37,302 nt of DNA, taken from contig UBZM01000038.1 of assembly GCA_900470095.1 (NCBI GenBank), positions 107,009 to 144,310 on the forward strand, in the 5' to 3' direction. Below are positions 1 to 8,161 of the stretch, in pieces. The stretch is from Hyphomicrobiales bacterium (GTDB lineage: Bacteria; Pseudomonadota; Alphaproteobacteria; Rhizobiales; Beijerinckiaceae). The notes under the pieces are model-generated. The model saw nothing but the letters and a program-made list of their open reading frames with translations. It was not told the DNA's origin and did no database searches. A program made the translations under genes and the position numbers. The stretch's first letter is position 1, and the number at the start of each line of letters is the position of its first letter.

Positions 1-30
1 TATTGAAAACCCGCAAGAGGCGTCACATGA

Positions 31-723
31 TCAGAGCACAACCACCCTGGAGCCGCCGGCGACGCGATTATACAGGTCGATCACATCCTGATTCATCATC
101 CGAATGCACCCGGACGAGACGGCCTCGCCAATCGTCCAGGGCTCGTTGGTGCCGTGGATGCGATAGAGCGTGTCCTTGCCGTTCTTGAACAGATAGAGCG
201 CCCGGGCGCCGAGCGGATTGCTCGCACCGCCTGCCATGCCGCCGGCCCATTTCGCATAGCGGCCAGGCTCGCGCCGGATCATGTCCGGCGTCGGCGTCCA
301 GCGCGGCCATTGTGCCTTGCGCTCGACACGCGCCGTCCCGGTGAATTCAAGCCCCTCCTTGCCGACACCGACGCCGTAGCGCAGCGCCTTGCCACCCTCC
401 TGCACGAGGTAGAGGAAGCGTGCCTCGGGATCGACGACGATCGTCCCAGGCTGTTCGCGGGTCGGGTAATCGACGAGCTGGCGCATATAGGCCGGCTTCA
501 GGTCCTCGAGCGAAACGGCCGGAATGGAGAAGCGTTCATTGTCGAGCGCCGCATAGCGCTCGGCCGCCAACGGATCGACCGCCGGGGTCTTCACGATCTG
601 CGGAGGCGGCAGTGAGGTCGTCGTGCAGGCGGCGGCCAGAAGCGGAAATCCGACGACGGAGAGGACCATCCTGACCGCCTTGCGGCGCGATGGCAGCACC
701 GCCGAACAAGTCTGCAGCCTCAT
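31..723 (-). CDS. L,D-transpeptidase (YkuD domain), putative lipoprotein
   Basis: A 230-residue exported protein of the YkuD (L,D-transpeptidase) family, which makes 3-3 cross-links in peptidoglycan or attaches proteins to it in the periplasm. The C-terminal half carries the catalytic signature: His in HGTNEPWTIG, then SSGCIRM with the nucleophilic Cys. The N-terminus is basic, then hydrophobic, and ends in LLAAAC at about residue 33. This is lipobox-like, although Ala rather than Leu stands at -3, so lipidation is likely but not certain. The start at 723 is chosen because its ATG overlaps the stop of the upstream thiol oxidoreductase (ATGA), which indicates translational coupling. A longer in-frame reading exists but only shadows the upstream gene. 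The gene ends 30 bases from the window edge and is complete. Confidence 0.9.
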   Translation of the reverse strand: MRLQTCSAVLPSRRKAVRMVLSVVGFPLLAAACTTTSLPPPQIVKTPAVDPLAAERYAALDNERFSIPAVSLEDLKPAYMRQLVDYPTREQPGTIVVDPEARFLYLVQEGGKALRYGVGVGKEGLEFTGTARVERKAQWPRWTPTPDMIRREPGRYAKWAGGMAGGASNPLGARALYLFKNGKDTLYRIHGTNEPWTIGEAVSSGCIRMMNQDVIDLYNRVAGGSRVVVL

Positions 724-1337
724 TGTGCCGCCTGCTTTCCGCGTGCATCGGCAACGACCTGCTTGAAGCCCTTGTAGTCGAGCGTCGAGGTCCGGAACGG
801 TCCGACCAGGTAGGCCGGCGTGCCCTGCAGGCCCAGCGAATCCGCTTGCGCCAGATTGCGCCGCAGCTGTGCCGTGATCTTCTCTGCATTCGCATCGAGA
901 TCGGCCTGCAGGCGGTTCATGTCGACGCCTGCGCCCTTGACCGCAGCCAGGATCGTGTCCTTCGAGCTCAGCCGGCCGGGAAGCCCCATCAGAGCCTTGT
1001 GAACGGCCTCGTAGCGCCCCTGATAGCCGGCGCCGAGCGCGATCTGCGAAGCAAGGACGGAGGATTCGCCCAGGATCGGCCATTCCTTGTAGACAAGGCG
1101 GATCTTGCCATCCTCCCTGACGACGCGCGCGAGGTCGGGGGCGGATTTCTTGCAGTAGGGGCAATTGTAGTCGAGGAAGGCTACGATCGTGACATCGCCC
1201 TTCGGGTTCCCGCCAGCCGGTGCTTCGGGATCATTGAGGATGCCTTCGACATCGATGGTCTGGGCCATCGCCATGGGCGAGATGAAGGGCGCAGCGGCCA
1301 GTGCGGCCGCAATACGAATGAGGTTTCTGCGATTCAT
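720..1337 (-). CDS. DsbA-family thiol:disulfide oxidoreductase (thioredoxin fold)
   Basis: A 205-residue periplasmic protein of the DsbA/Com1-like thioredoxin superfamily. A signal peptide with an Ala-rich core ends near MAMAQT (about residue 26). The active site is NCPYCKK near residue 59, and a cis-Pro loop GTPAYLVG lies near residue 172, both typical of the family. It probably forms or isomerises disulfides in exported proteins. It is the first gene of a two-gene minus-strand operon, and its TGA overlaps the start of the L,D-transpeptidase by 4 bp. The partner is a Cys-dependent enzyme, so keeping that Cys in the right redox state is a plausible but unproven role. It diverges from a two-component system over about 170 bp that contain a PmrA-type box, so the same regulator may control it. 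Confidence 0.9.
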   Translation of the reverse strand: MNRRNLIRIAAALAAAPFISPMAMAQTIDVEGILNDPEAPAGGNPKGDVTIVAFLDYNCPYCKKSAPDLARVVREDGKIRLVYKEWPILGESSVLASQIALGAGYQGRYEAVHKALMGLPGRLSSKDTILAAVKGAGVDMNRLQADLDANAEKITAQLRRNLAQADSLGLQGTPAYLVGPFRTSTLDYKGFKQVVADARGKQAAQ

Positions 1338-1453
1338 GCTGGGTTCCGCTCAGGCTTCCGGGTCCGGATGGACGAATGAGGTCTGGCACCGCACGGCACG
1401 CCGGACGGCATGCCATGCGCTACGCAAAGGATGCCCCCGGGTCGGAAATCCAC

Positions 1454-1470
1454 CTTAAGCCAGCCTTAAG
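1454..1470 (+). promoter_or_regulatory. PmrA/QseB-type direct-repeat operator (CTTAAG-N5-CTTAAG)
   Basis: Two perfect CTTAAG hexamers at 1454-1459 and 1465-1470 are separated by exactly 5 bases, giving an 11-bp period. This matches the published PmrA box, YTTAAK-N5-YTTAAK, bound by OmpR-family regulators of the PmrA/QseB group. It lies 41 bp before the regulator's ATG, in the gap shared with the divergent dsbA-like operon. Autoregulation is the natural inference, possibly with control of both sides. Confidence 0.75.
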
Positions 1471-1510
1471 CCGCGCCAGCGAGGGAGGCGTGGCCAATGG
1501 AGAGAACGAA

Positions 1511-2176
1511 ATGCGTATCCTCGTCGTGGAGGATGATCCTGTTCTGTCGGACGGGCTGAAGGTCGGGCTCGGGCTTGCCGGCGCGACGGTGGACCGCGTC
1601 GAGACCTGCGCCGAGGCGCTGGCCGCCCTCGCGACCTCCTGTTTTGACGCCGTGGTGCTCGACCTGATGTTGCCGGATGGGTCCGGGCTCGACGTGCTGA
1701 AGGAGATGCGAGGCAGGTCCGACCGCACGCCCGTCCTCCTCCTGACGGCGCTGGACGAGGTCGCAGACCGGATCCGCGGCCTCGATGCCGGCGCTGACGA
1801 CTATCTCGGCAAGCCCTTCGATCTCGACGAGCTGGCGGCCCGGGTGCGCTCCGTGGCGCGCCGAAATGCCGGCCGCGCCGCGCCGGTCATGGCTGCAGGC
1901 GCGATCATGCTCGACCCTGCAACGCTTGCTGCCAGCGTCGCCGGGACCCCCGTCACACTCTCTCGGCGCGAATTCGCGGTTCTGTCGGCACTCATGGAGC
2001 GTCCTGGCGCGGTCCGCTCGAAGGGTGAAATCGAAGACCGGCTCTATGGCTGGCAAGAGGATATCGAGAGCAACGCCGTCGAAGTCCATATCCACAACCT
2101 GCGTGCCAAGATCGGCCGCGACGCGATCGAGACCGTGCGCGGCCTCGGCTATCGGATGAGACAGGTGACGAAATGA
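1511..2176 (+). CDS. OmpR-family response regulator (QseB/PmrA-like)
   Basis: A 221-residue two-component response regulator. The receiver domain occupies residues 1 to about 115, with acidic pocket EDD at 7-9, phospho-acceptor Asp51 in VVLDLMLPDG, Thr79 and Lys101. The C-terminal winged helix (about 125-218) contains SRREFAVLSALM and the recognition region NAVEVHIHNLRAKIG. These are hallmarks of the QseB/PmrA/TctD branch. The ATG at 1511 follows a GGAGAG ribosome-binding site and places the acidic pocket at the normal position. A longer reading frame from 1376 would run through the operator and is rejected. The histidine kinase follows 10 bp downstream. The signal is unknown; this family often senses metal, pH or envelope stress. 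Confidence 0.93.
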   Translation: MRILVVEDDPVLSDGLKVGLGLAGATVDRVETCAEALAALATSCFDAVVLDLMLPDGSGLDVLKEMRGRSDRTPVLLLTALDEVADRIRGLDAGADDYLGKPFDLDELAARVRSVARRNAGRAAPVMAAGAIMLDPATLAASVAGTPVTLSRREFAVLSALMERPGAVRSKGEIEDRLYGWQEDIESNAVEVHIHNLRAKIGRDAIETVRGLGYRMRQVTK

Positions 2177-2186
2177 GGCCTGGGCC

Positions 2187-3530
2187 ATGAGCTCCCTGCG
2201 CAAGCGCCTCTTCGTCATCCTGATTGCCGCGACCGGGCTGATCTGGCTCAGCGCGGTCGCCTGGATCTATCTCGACAGCAGATCCAAGCTGGAGCATGTG
2301 CTCGACACCCGCCTGCAGGAGGCGGCGAAGATGGTGCATTCGCTGGTCGACGCCGGCCGGATGCCGGAGACCGCGATCGCCGGACTGCCGGGCGCGACGG
2401 TTGAGCCCGCGTTCTATGAGCGCCAGCTATCCTGCCAGATCTGGTCGCTCGACGGCCGGCTGGTTGCCCGATCCAGCGGCGCGCCGGGCTCCCAGTTGAC
2501 CGATCAGGCTGCCGGCTTCTCCGATCGAACGGTCGATGGCGAACGCTGGCGGGTTTACGCGGTCGAAGATGCCCAGAAGGGCATCCGGGTCATGGTCGGC
2601 GATCGCATCGGCTTGCGCCATGGCTTGGTCAACGACCTGATCACCGGGCTTCTCGCTCCCGCGCTGCTGATCGCCCCGCTGCTCGGTCTGCTGATCTGGT
2701 TCAGCCTCGGCCGGGGCTTGCGCCCGCTCGCGACCATGGCTGCGGAACTCAAGTCCCGTGATGCCGAGGACATGCGCCCCCTGGCGGCAGCCGAAGCCCC
2801 CATCGAGGTCCGGCCGCTCGCACAGGCGCTGAACGGCCTGTTCGACAAGGTCGCCGCCGCCCGTCGCCACGAGCGTGAGATCACAGCCTTCGCCGCCCAT
2901 GAATTGCGAACCCCGCTGGCTGGCTTGAAGACGCAGGCGCAGATCGCGCTGGCCACAACCGACGCCACGATCAGGGAAGGCGCGCTGCGCCAGATCCTGA
3001 TCTCAGTGGACCGGACGGCCCGCCTCGTTCGGCAGCTGCTGACGCTCGCAAAGCTCGAGACGGAACAGCAGGGACCCGCCACGGGCCGTGTCCGGCTCAG
3101 CGGACTGCTCGCCGAGATCATCGACAATGCGACTCCGGCGGCCGGCATCGACGTCGAAATCGACCCTGGGCTCGCAGCCCTGGATGTGCCAGGCGACCGC
3201 GAGAGCCTCGCCCTGGCGCTGCGCAACCTGCACGAAAACGCGATCCAGCATATGCCGCGCGGAGGCGTCGTGTCCTGGCGTCCGACGGCCGATGGTCGCG
3301 GCATCGCGGTATTCGACCAGGGCCCCGGTATCCCCCAGGAGGAACTCGGCCTCGTCACGCAACGCTTCTACCGCGGTCGCCACAAGAGCGCGACAGGCAC
3401 GGGGCTCGGCCTGACCATCGTCGACATCGCCGCCAGGCGCGTCGGAGCGCTGCTCGTCCTGAGCAACCGAACCGACGGCCCGGGACTGCAGGCAGCGCTC
3501 CTCTGGAGCGACGGTTCGCTGCAGCGCTGA
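2187..3530 (+). CDS. Sensor histidine kinase (QseC/PmrB-like)
   Basis: A 447-residue inner-membrane sensor kinase paired with the preceding regulator. Transmembrane helix 1 spans about residues 8-30 and helix 2 about 151-173, enclosing a periplasmic sensor of roughly 120 residues. A HAMP-like linker follows, then the dimerisation/phosphotransfer domain with His238 in AAHELRTPLAGLK. The ATPase domain shows the N-box NLHENAIQH, G1 DQGPGIP and G2 GTGLGLTIV. Length and layout fit the QseC/PmrB group. The sensor region has no obvious metal ligands, so the ligand cannot be named. The gene ends at a TGA followed immediately by a hairpin repeat and faces the convergent DUF411 gene. Confidence 0.92.
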   Translation: MSSLRKRLFVILIAATGLIWLSAVAWIYLDSRSKLEHVLDTRLQEAAKMVHSLVDAGRMPETAIAGLPGATVEPAFYERQLSCQIWSLDGRLVARSSGAPGSQLTDQAAGFSDRTVDGERWRVYAVEDAQKGIRVMVGDRIGLRHGLVNDLITGLLAPALLIAPLLGLLIWFSLGRGLRPLATMAAELKSRDAEDMRPLAAAEAPIEVRPLAQALNGLFDKVAAARRHEREITAFAAHELRTPLAGLKTQAQIALATTDATIREGALRQILISVDRTARLVRQLLTLAKLETEQQGPATGRVRLSGLLAEIIDNATPAAGIDVEIDPGLAALDVPGDRESLALALRNLHENAIQHMPRGGVVSWRPTADGRGIAVFDQGPGIPQEELGLVTQRFYRGRHKSATGTGLGLTIVDIAARRVGALLVLSNRTDGPGLQAALLWSDGSLQR

Positions 3531-3587
3531 AGCATCGGCCCGAAAGGCGGCTTGCGCTATTCGGGCCGCTGCAAATACAGGTGCTTA
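3531..3587 (+). repeat. Hairpin interspersed repeat, copy A
   Basis: The first of three related elements of about 60 bp (others at 15680 and 22870). It starts directly after the TGA of the histidine kinase gene. Perfect 9-bp arms CGGCCCGAA (3536-3544) and TTCGGGCCG (3560-3568) form a strong stem. Shared landmarks with the other copies are the start AGCATCGG, the core CGAAAGGCGG and the tail GCAAA(T/C)ACAG. It lies between convergent genes and could act as a bidirectional terminator or 3'-end stabiliser. Confidence 0.75.
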
Positions 3588-3589
3588 GG

Positions 3590-4018
3590 TCAGTGCTTCG
3601 CGAAGACCGTCGTCTCGCCATCTGCCCCGACCAGAAGCGTCTCATACCGGTCCGGCGTCACGCCCTCGACCTCCATGCCGGGAGACCCGACGGGCATGTC
3701 GGGCACCGCCAGGCCGATTGCAGCCGGCTTGTCCTGCAGCAGCTTGCGGATGTCCGGGGCCGGCACATGGCCTTCGATGAAATATCCCTCGATGATCGCG
3801 GTATGGCAGGACTGGACCTTGTCGGGCACGCCGACCATGCGCTTGCTCGCCGCCATGTCCTTGCTCTCGATGACCTTAGGCGAGAATCCCGCCTGTTCGA
3901 GATGCTTGACCCAGGACTTGCAGCAACCGCAGCTCGGGCTGAGATGGACCTGGATGGACTGGGCCGCCACCGGAGCGGCGAAGAGCGCGAGCGTCAGCGC
4001 GGTAGCAAGGGTTTTCAT
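3590..4018 (-). CDS. DUF411 periplasmic metal-binding protein
   Basis: A 142-residue exported protein of the DUF411 family, which is usually found in copper or other metal-resistance clusters. A signal peptide ends at about APVAAQ (residue 20). It is followed by the signature SPSCGCCKSW, with Cys30, Cys32 and Cys33, then a second conserved Cys-His (SCHTA) and the family segment EGHVPAPDI. The start at 4018 is preferred over an in-frame ATG at 4042 because a GGAGAGA ribosome-binding site precedes it and it gives a normal signal peptide. It is the third gene of the response regulator, kinase and DUF411 operon. A copper-binding role is inferred from family and context. Confidence 0.88.
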   Translation of the reverse strand: MKTLATALTLALFAAPVAAQSIQVHLSPSCGCCKSWVKHLEQAGFSPKVIESKDMAASKRMVGVPDKVQSCHTAIIEGYFIEGHVPAPDIRKLLQDKPAAIGLAVPDMPVGSPGMEVEGVTPDRYETLLVGADGETTVFAKH

Positions 4019-4038
4019 CGTTCTCTCCAGATAGAAAG

Positions 4039-5490
4039 TCATGAGCGGGCCGGATTCGCAGCCGGCAAGGGAAAGCGTCCCATCGTCAGCGCATCCGCGA
4101 ATTGCTGTTGGCTGGCGGCGAGCGTCGGCAACGTCACAGCGACCCGCAGCCCTCCCTCGGCCCGGTTGGCGAGCAAGATCTCGCCGCCATGAGCATGAAT
4201 GACGGCGCGCGCGATCGTCAGGCCGAGACCGGTGCCGCCGGTTTCCCGACTGCGCGATTCCTCGAGCCGAACGAATGGCAGGAAGGCACGCTCGACCTCG
4301 TGTTCGGGAATGCCCGGCCCGTCATCCTCGATGATGAAGCTCAGGCCGGTCGGTGTTTCCGAAATGACGATCGAGACCTGGTCGCCGAATTTCACTGCGT
4401 TACCGATCACGTTCCAGAAGGCCCGCTTCAAGGCGAGCAGCCGCCCGAGCACGCGGCCATGACCCAGTCCGCTGAGCGTGATCATTCGCCCCTGATCGAT
4501 ATGGTCGTCGACGATGGTTTCGATCACCGAGACGATGTCGAGTGGGCGGATCGCCTCGCTGGAGACGCCGCCGCGCAGGAACTCGAGTGTCGAATCGATC
4601 ATCGACTCCATTTCGGAAAGATCGGCATCGACCAGATCGCGCGTCGGCTCGTCTTCCATCAGCTCCGAGCGCAGCCGCAGACGCGTGATCGGCGTGCGCA
4701 GGTCATGCGAGACCGCCGCGAGCGCCTGCATGCGCTCGCCGACGAGGCGCTGGATGCGCTCGCCCATGGTGTTGAAGGCGCGCGCCGCCCGGCGCACTTC
4801 GGCGGGGCCGGCCTCGCTGAGCGGTGTCGGGGCCTGGTCGAGGCTGAAGCGTTCGGCTGCCAGCGCAAGGTCGCGCAGCGGCCGCGTCGCCCAGCGCAGC
4901 AGCAGCACACCGATGACGATGATCGCAACGCCGAAACAGATCATGATCGCCAGCACGTTCCAGTCGGCGTGCTGCGCGGCCCCGAGCGTCGTCGAAGAGA
5001 AATTGACCCAGGAGCCGTCGTCCAGCCTGACCGAGACCAGCATCATATGGCGATCGGCATCTCCCTCTCCGGCCCCTCCCTCTCCGGCACTTGGCGCCCC
5101 GCCATCGGCATAGCCCAGACGAAACGATTCCGATGCGAGCTCAGGCGCGAGTTCCTTCAGCCGCGCCGCCATCGCCTGCGTGCGTTCGGTTTTCGGCGCG
5201 GTGCCGAGGACGAGGCTGACATTGCTCCAGTGCACCTCCAGGCTCGCGCTCGACAGATCATGGGCGACGCGATCGCGCTCGGCATCGTGCACGTTCCCGG
5301 CAATCGCGCGCTTGATCGTGACGATACGCTCCGCCAGCGCCTTGTCGCGCTGCACATTGGCCATGCTGTCGACGCTGACGCGATAGGCCCAGTAGCCGGC
5401 GAAATGGAAAGCCAGCAGCGCCGCAACGAGGATCAGGATAGCGCGGCCCGCAACCGTGTCGGGCCAGCGCGGACGGAGGGACCTGCTCAT
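4039..5490 (-). CDS. Sensor histidine kinase (EnvZ-like)
   Basis: A 483-residue membrane sensor kinase. Transmembrane helix 1 is at about residues 16-36 and helix 2 at about 178-198. Between them is a periplasmic region of roughly 140 residues containing a low-complexity Gly/Ala/Glu stretch (about 130-146). The HAMP domain follows, then His262 in VSHDLRTPITRLR, the N-box NVIGNAVKFG, G1 DDGPGIP and G2 GTGLGLTIARAV. The arrangement is that of EnvZ/OmpR-type kinases. Its start overlaps the stop of the response regulator gene by 4 bp, and DUF411 follows. The divergent neighbour is a copper-oxidase operon, so sensing of copper or periplasmic redox stress is the best guess, though no His/Met-rich sensor motif stands out. 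Confidence 0.92.
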   Translation of the reverse strand: MSRSLRPRWPDTVAGRAILILVAALLAFHFAGYWAYRVSVDSMANVQRDKALAERIVTIKRAIAGNVHDAERDRVAHDLSSASLEVHWSNVSLVLGTAPKTERTQAMAARLKELAPELASESFRLGYADGGAPSAGEGGAGEGDADRHMMLVSVRLDDGSWVNFSSTTLGAAQHADWNVLAIMICFGVAIIVIGVLLLRWATRPLRDLALAAERFSLDQAPTPLSEAGPAEVRRAARAFNTMGERIQRLVGERMQALAAVSHDLRTPITRLRLRSELMEDEPTRDLVDADLSEMESMIDSTLEFLRGGVSSEAIRPLDIVSVIETIVDDHIDQGRMITLSGLGHGRVLGRLLALKRAFWNVIGNAVKFGDQVSIVISETPTGLSFIIEDDGPGIPEHEVERAFLPFVRLEESRSRETGGTGLGLTIARAVIHAHGGEILLANRAEGGLRVAVTLPTLAASQQQFADALTMGRFPLPAANPARS

Positions 5491-6251
5491 GCCGGCTCAC
5501 CCTCGCGCGCCTGCACGGTCGGCGTGAACATGTAGCCCGAGCCCCGGATGGTCTTGATCAGCTGGCTGCCATTCGTATCCGCCTCGAGCTTGCGGCGCAG
5601 GCGGCTGATCTGGACATCGATCGTCCTGTCGAAAGGGTCGTCACTGCTGCGCGTCTTGGCGAACTGCATCAGCGCCTCGCGCGAGAGCACCCTGTTGGCG
5701 TGCTCGGCAAAGGCAAGCAGCAGGTCGAACTCGCCAGTCGAAAGATCGACCAGCGTTCCAGATGGCGACAGCAATTCCCGGCGGCGCAGATCCATCGTCC
5801 AGCCATCGAAGCCGATCTGCTCGCTGGCGCGGTCGCTGGGCTCGCCGCGGCGGATGCGTGTGCGCCGCAGCACGGCCCGAACCCGCGCCAGCAGCTCGCG
5901 TGGACTGAACGGCTTGGTCACATAGTCATCGGCACCGACCTCGAGCCCCTGTATGCGGTCGCTCTCCTCGCTGCGGGCCGTCAGCATCACGATCGGCACC
6001 GACGAGATCCCGCGGATATCGCGGCAGAGTTCGATCCCTGAACGGCCCGGCAGCATCAGGTCGAGAATGACGAGGTCGATTTCGCTGCGCTTGAGGATGT
6101 CGAACATCGCATCGCCGTCGGCAGCTCCGCTGACCTGATAGCTGTGCCGCTGCAGGAAGCGCGCGACGAGCAGCCTGATCTGCGGATCGTCGTCGACCAC
6201 CAGCACATGGCCGTGATCCTCGGCCTGAACGCTTGCAGGAATTGGGTTCAA
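5487..6251 (-). CDS. OmpR-family response regulator
   Basis: A 254-residue response regulator. The receiver domain spans about residues 14-128, with acidic residues VVDDDP, phospho-acceptor Asp64 in VILDLMLPGRSG, Thr91 and Lys113 in YVTKPFSPREL. The winged-helix output domain (about 150-245) contains STGEFDLLLAF and the recognition helix region FDRTIDVQISRLRRK. The best start is a TTG at 6251 preceded by GGAAG. No ATG is available close by in frame, so the exact N-terminus is uncertain by a few residues. It is the first gene of the operon with the kinase and DUF411 and is divergent from the copper operon, whose promoter it probably controls. Confidence 0.9.
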   Translation of the reverse strand: MNPIPASVQAEDHGHVLVVDDDPQIRLLVARFLQRHSYQVSGAADGDAMFDILKRSEIDLVILDLMLPGRSGIELCRDIRGISSVPIVMLTARSEESDRIQGLEVGADDYVTKPFSPRELLARVRAVLRRTRIRRGEPSDRASEQIGFDGWTMDLRRRELLSPSGTLVDLSTGEFDLLLAFAEHANRVLSREALMQFAKTRSSDDPFDRTIDVQISRLRRKLEADTNGSQLIKTIRGSGYMFTPTVQAREGEPA

Positions 6252-6344
6252 CTTCGGTCTTCCGACTGGACGGGCGAGGAGTGATCGGTACGCGGCTTGA
6301 AGGGCAAGATAACGGCTGCTTGCGCCAAATGCGCGGATCGCTTC

Positions 6345-6359
6345 GCAACAATTTGTAAC
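6345..6359 (+). promoter_or_regulatory. Candidate OmpR-family direct repeat in the divergent promoter
   Basis: GCAAC (6345-6349) and GTAAC (6355-6359) form an imperfect direct repeat with a 10-bp period, flanking AATTT. They lie in the 171-bp gap between the response regulator gene and the copper operon. Same-face direct repeats of about 10-11 bp are what OmpR-family dimers bind. A related GATAAC sits at 6309. The assignment rests on position and spacing only and is weak. Confidence 0.35.
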
Positions 6360-6422
6360 GGACGCGGCCGGAGCGCCGTTGCTAGTCAGACGTCACCACG
6401 CCGCTGGAGACGCCGAATCGCA

Positions 6423-6638
6423 ATGATTGCAAGACCACTCCTCCTCGCAACCCTTGCGATCGTGCTCGGCGCCTGCGCCGGCAAACCCCTTCCTGACTAT
6501 CTCGCGCGTCCGGCCGATCCGAGCGTGAAGGTCCCCGCCCTCGCCTATCAGAGCGTCACCGCCGGCAGCACCGTGCTGCGCCCGGCCGAGCCGAAGGACT
6601 GGCGTGAACTCAATCGGCGCGTTGGACCGCAGCCATGA
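6423..6638 (+). CDS. Small lipoprotein of the copper operon
   Basis: A 71-residue predicted lipoprotein. A hydrophobic signal (ARPLLLATLAIVLGAC) ends in the lipobox LGAC at about residue 17, leaving a mature part of about 54 residues with no recognisable domain. It contains PLPDYLARPADPSVKVP near its start and a basic, Trp-containing end (KDWRELNRRVGPQP). A GGAG lies upstream of the ATG at 6423. The longer in-frame reading from 6297 would put a basic non-signal stretch in front and is rejected. Its stop overlaps the outer-membrane factor gene by 4 bp (ATGA). Short lipoproteins of this kind commonly precede outer-membrane factors in copper clusters of Rhizobiales; the molecular function is unknown. 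Confidence 0.8.
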   Translation: MIARPLLLATLAIVLGACAGKPLPDYLARPADPSVKVPALAYQSVTAGSTVLRPAEPKDWRELNRRVGPQP

Positions 6639-8143
6639 CCGAAGGACCGATCACTGTGGCCATGCCTGCGTCCATCTCCTTCCGGTCGATCACGCTCTTC
6701 CCGTCGGTTTCCCGCCTCGCCCTTGTCGCAGGCATGGCCGTGCTGCTTGGCGGTTGCGCGACCTTTTCCAGCGATGGTGGCGTCGGCCCGGCGCAGAATC
6801 TCGCCTTCAGCGAGCTGAAGAAGGACGTGGTCAAGATCAATGATGCCGCGGCGGCGATCAGCGCCAAGGCTCGGGTCGACCAGCTGCTGAGGAAGCCGCT
6901 GACGGCCGATTCCGCGGTGCAGATCGCGCTGCTCAGCAATCGCGGCCTGCAAGCGGCCTTCAATGATCTCGGCATTGCCGAGGCGCAGATGGTCGCGGCG
7001 AGCCTGCCGCCCAATCCCCGCTTTGGCATCTCCAAGCTTTCAGGACGATTTGAACTGGAGATCGAGCGCCAAGTCGCAGGCAGCCTCTTCGCGCTTGCGA
7101 CATTGCCGGCGCGCGCCGCAATCGCCCGCGAGACATTCCAGACCGCACAGTTGCGCGCCGCCGAAACCGTGCTGAAGCTGGCAGCCGACACGCGCCGTCA
7201 GTATTACCGGGCCGTCGCCGCCAATGCGCAGGTCGGCTTCTTCGAGCAGGCCAAGAACTCCACCGACGCCGCCTCCGAGCTGTTCAAGCGACTCGGCGAG
7301 TCCGGCGGCATCAACAAGCTCGATCAGGCCCGCGAATTCGCCTTCGATGCCGAGCTCGGCGCCCAGCTCGCCCAGGCACGCCTGCTGCAGCGCCAGGAAC
7401 GCGAACGCCTCGTGCGGCTGCTTGGCCTGTGGGGCGATGAGCTGAAGTTCCAGATCCCCGGCAATCTTGCGCCCCTTCCGCAAATCCAGAGCGTCAAGGC
7501 CATCGAAGCCGAGGCCCTGCGCAAGCGCATCGATCTGCAGATCGCCCGCGGCGATCTCGACGCGCTGGCGAAGTCGCTTGGCCTCACCAATGCGACCCGC
7601 TTCGTCAACGACGTCGATCTGCTCGGCCGGCGCACCTATGACCGCGGGCGCAGAGCTCTGGCCGACGGCGACGTCGAGCGGGAGGCGAAGCGCAGCACCA
7701 CGCTCGAGCTCGAGATCGAGATCCCGATCTATGATTTTGGACAGTCGCGCGTCGTCCAGGCCGAGCAGAACTATATGCAGGCCGCCAACAAGCTGGCCGA
7801 GAAGGCCGTCAATATCCGCTCGGAAGCACGCGAGGCCTATACCAGCTATCGCGCCACCTATGACATCGCCCGGCAATACCAGAACAACGTCCTGCCGCTG
7901 CGCAAGATCATCCAGGACGAGTCGCTGCTGCACTATAACGGCATGCTCGTCGATGTGACGCAGCTCATCACCGACGCGCGCGGGCGCATCCTTTCGAATG
8001 TCGCCGCGATCAATGCGCGCCGGGATTTCTGGATCGCCCACACCGACCTCAAGCACGTCGTGATCGGCGGTGGCGGCACCGGTGGCGGTGGAGCCACGGC
8101 CGCCGCGAGCACCGGTGGCGACGGCGGCGGCGCAGGCCACTAG
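6635..8143 (+). CDS. TolC-family outer-membrane factor (efflux lipoprotein)
   Basis: A 502-residue outer-membrane efflux channel protein. The signal sequence ends in the lipobox LLGGC (Cys41), so the mature protein is probably acylated like CusC/OprM. Two repeated coiled-coil/beta-barrel OEP units follow, visible as long Ala/Glu/Arg-rich helices with motifs such as SNRGLQAAFNDLGIAEAQ and LEIEIPIYDFGQ. The C-terminus is an unusual Gly/Thr/Ala-rich tail after IGGGGTGGG. No RND pump or membrane-fusion protein gene is adjacent, so the channel must partner with proteins encoded elsewhere or serve periplasmic copper export or assembly here. The multicopper oxidase gene follows after 18 bp, indicating one operon. 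Confidence 0.9.
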   Translation: MTEGPITVAMPASISFRSITLFPSVSRLALVAGMAVLLGGCATFSSDGGVGPAQNLAFSELKKDVVKINDAAAAISAKARVDQLLRKPLTADSAVQIALLSNRGLQAAFNDLGIAEAQMVAASLPPNPRFGISKLSGRFELEIERQVAGSLFALATLPARAAIARETFQTAQLRAAETVLKLAADTRRQYYRAVAANAQVGFFEQAKNSTDAASELFKRLGESGGINKLDQAREFAFDAELGAQLAQARLLQRQERERLVRLLGLWGDELKFQIPGNLAPLPQIQSVKAIEAEALRKRIDLQIARGDLDALAKSLGLTNATRFVNDVDLLGRRTYDRGRRALADGDVEREAKRSTTLELEIEIPIYDFGQSRVVQAEQNYMQAANKLAEKAVNIRSEAREAYTSYRATYDIARQYQNNVLPLRKIIQDESLLHYNGMLVDVTQLITDARGRILSNVAAINARRDFWIAHTDLKHVVIGGGGTGGGGATAAASTGGDGGGAGH

Positions 8144-8161
8144 CGAGCAAGGAACGACACC

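Noticed and set aside
4102..5535. 477-codon plus-strand frame over the EnvZ-like kinase gene
   Set aside because: Low-complexity antisense translation; the kinase on the minus strand has all catalytic boxes.
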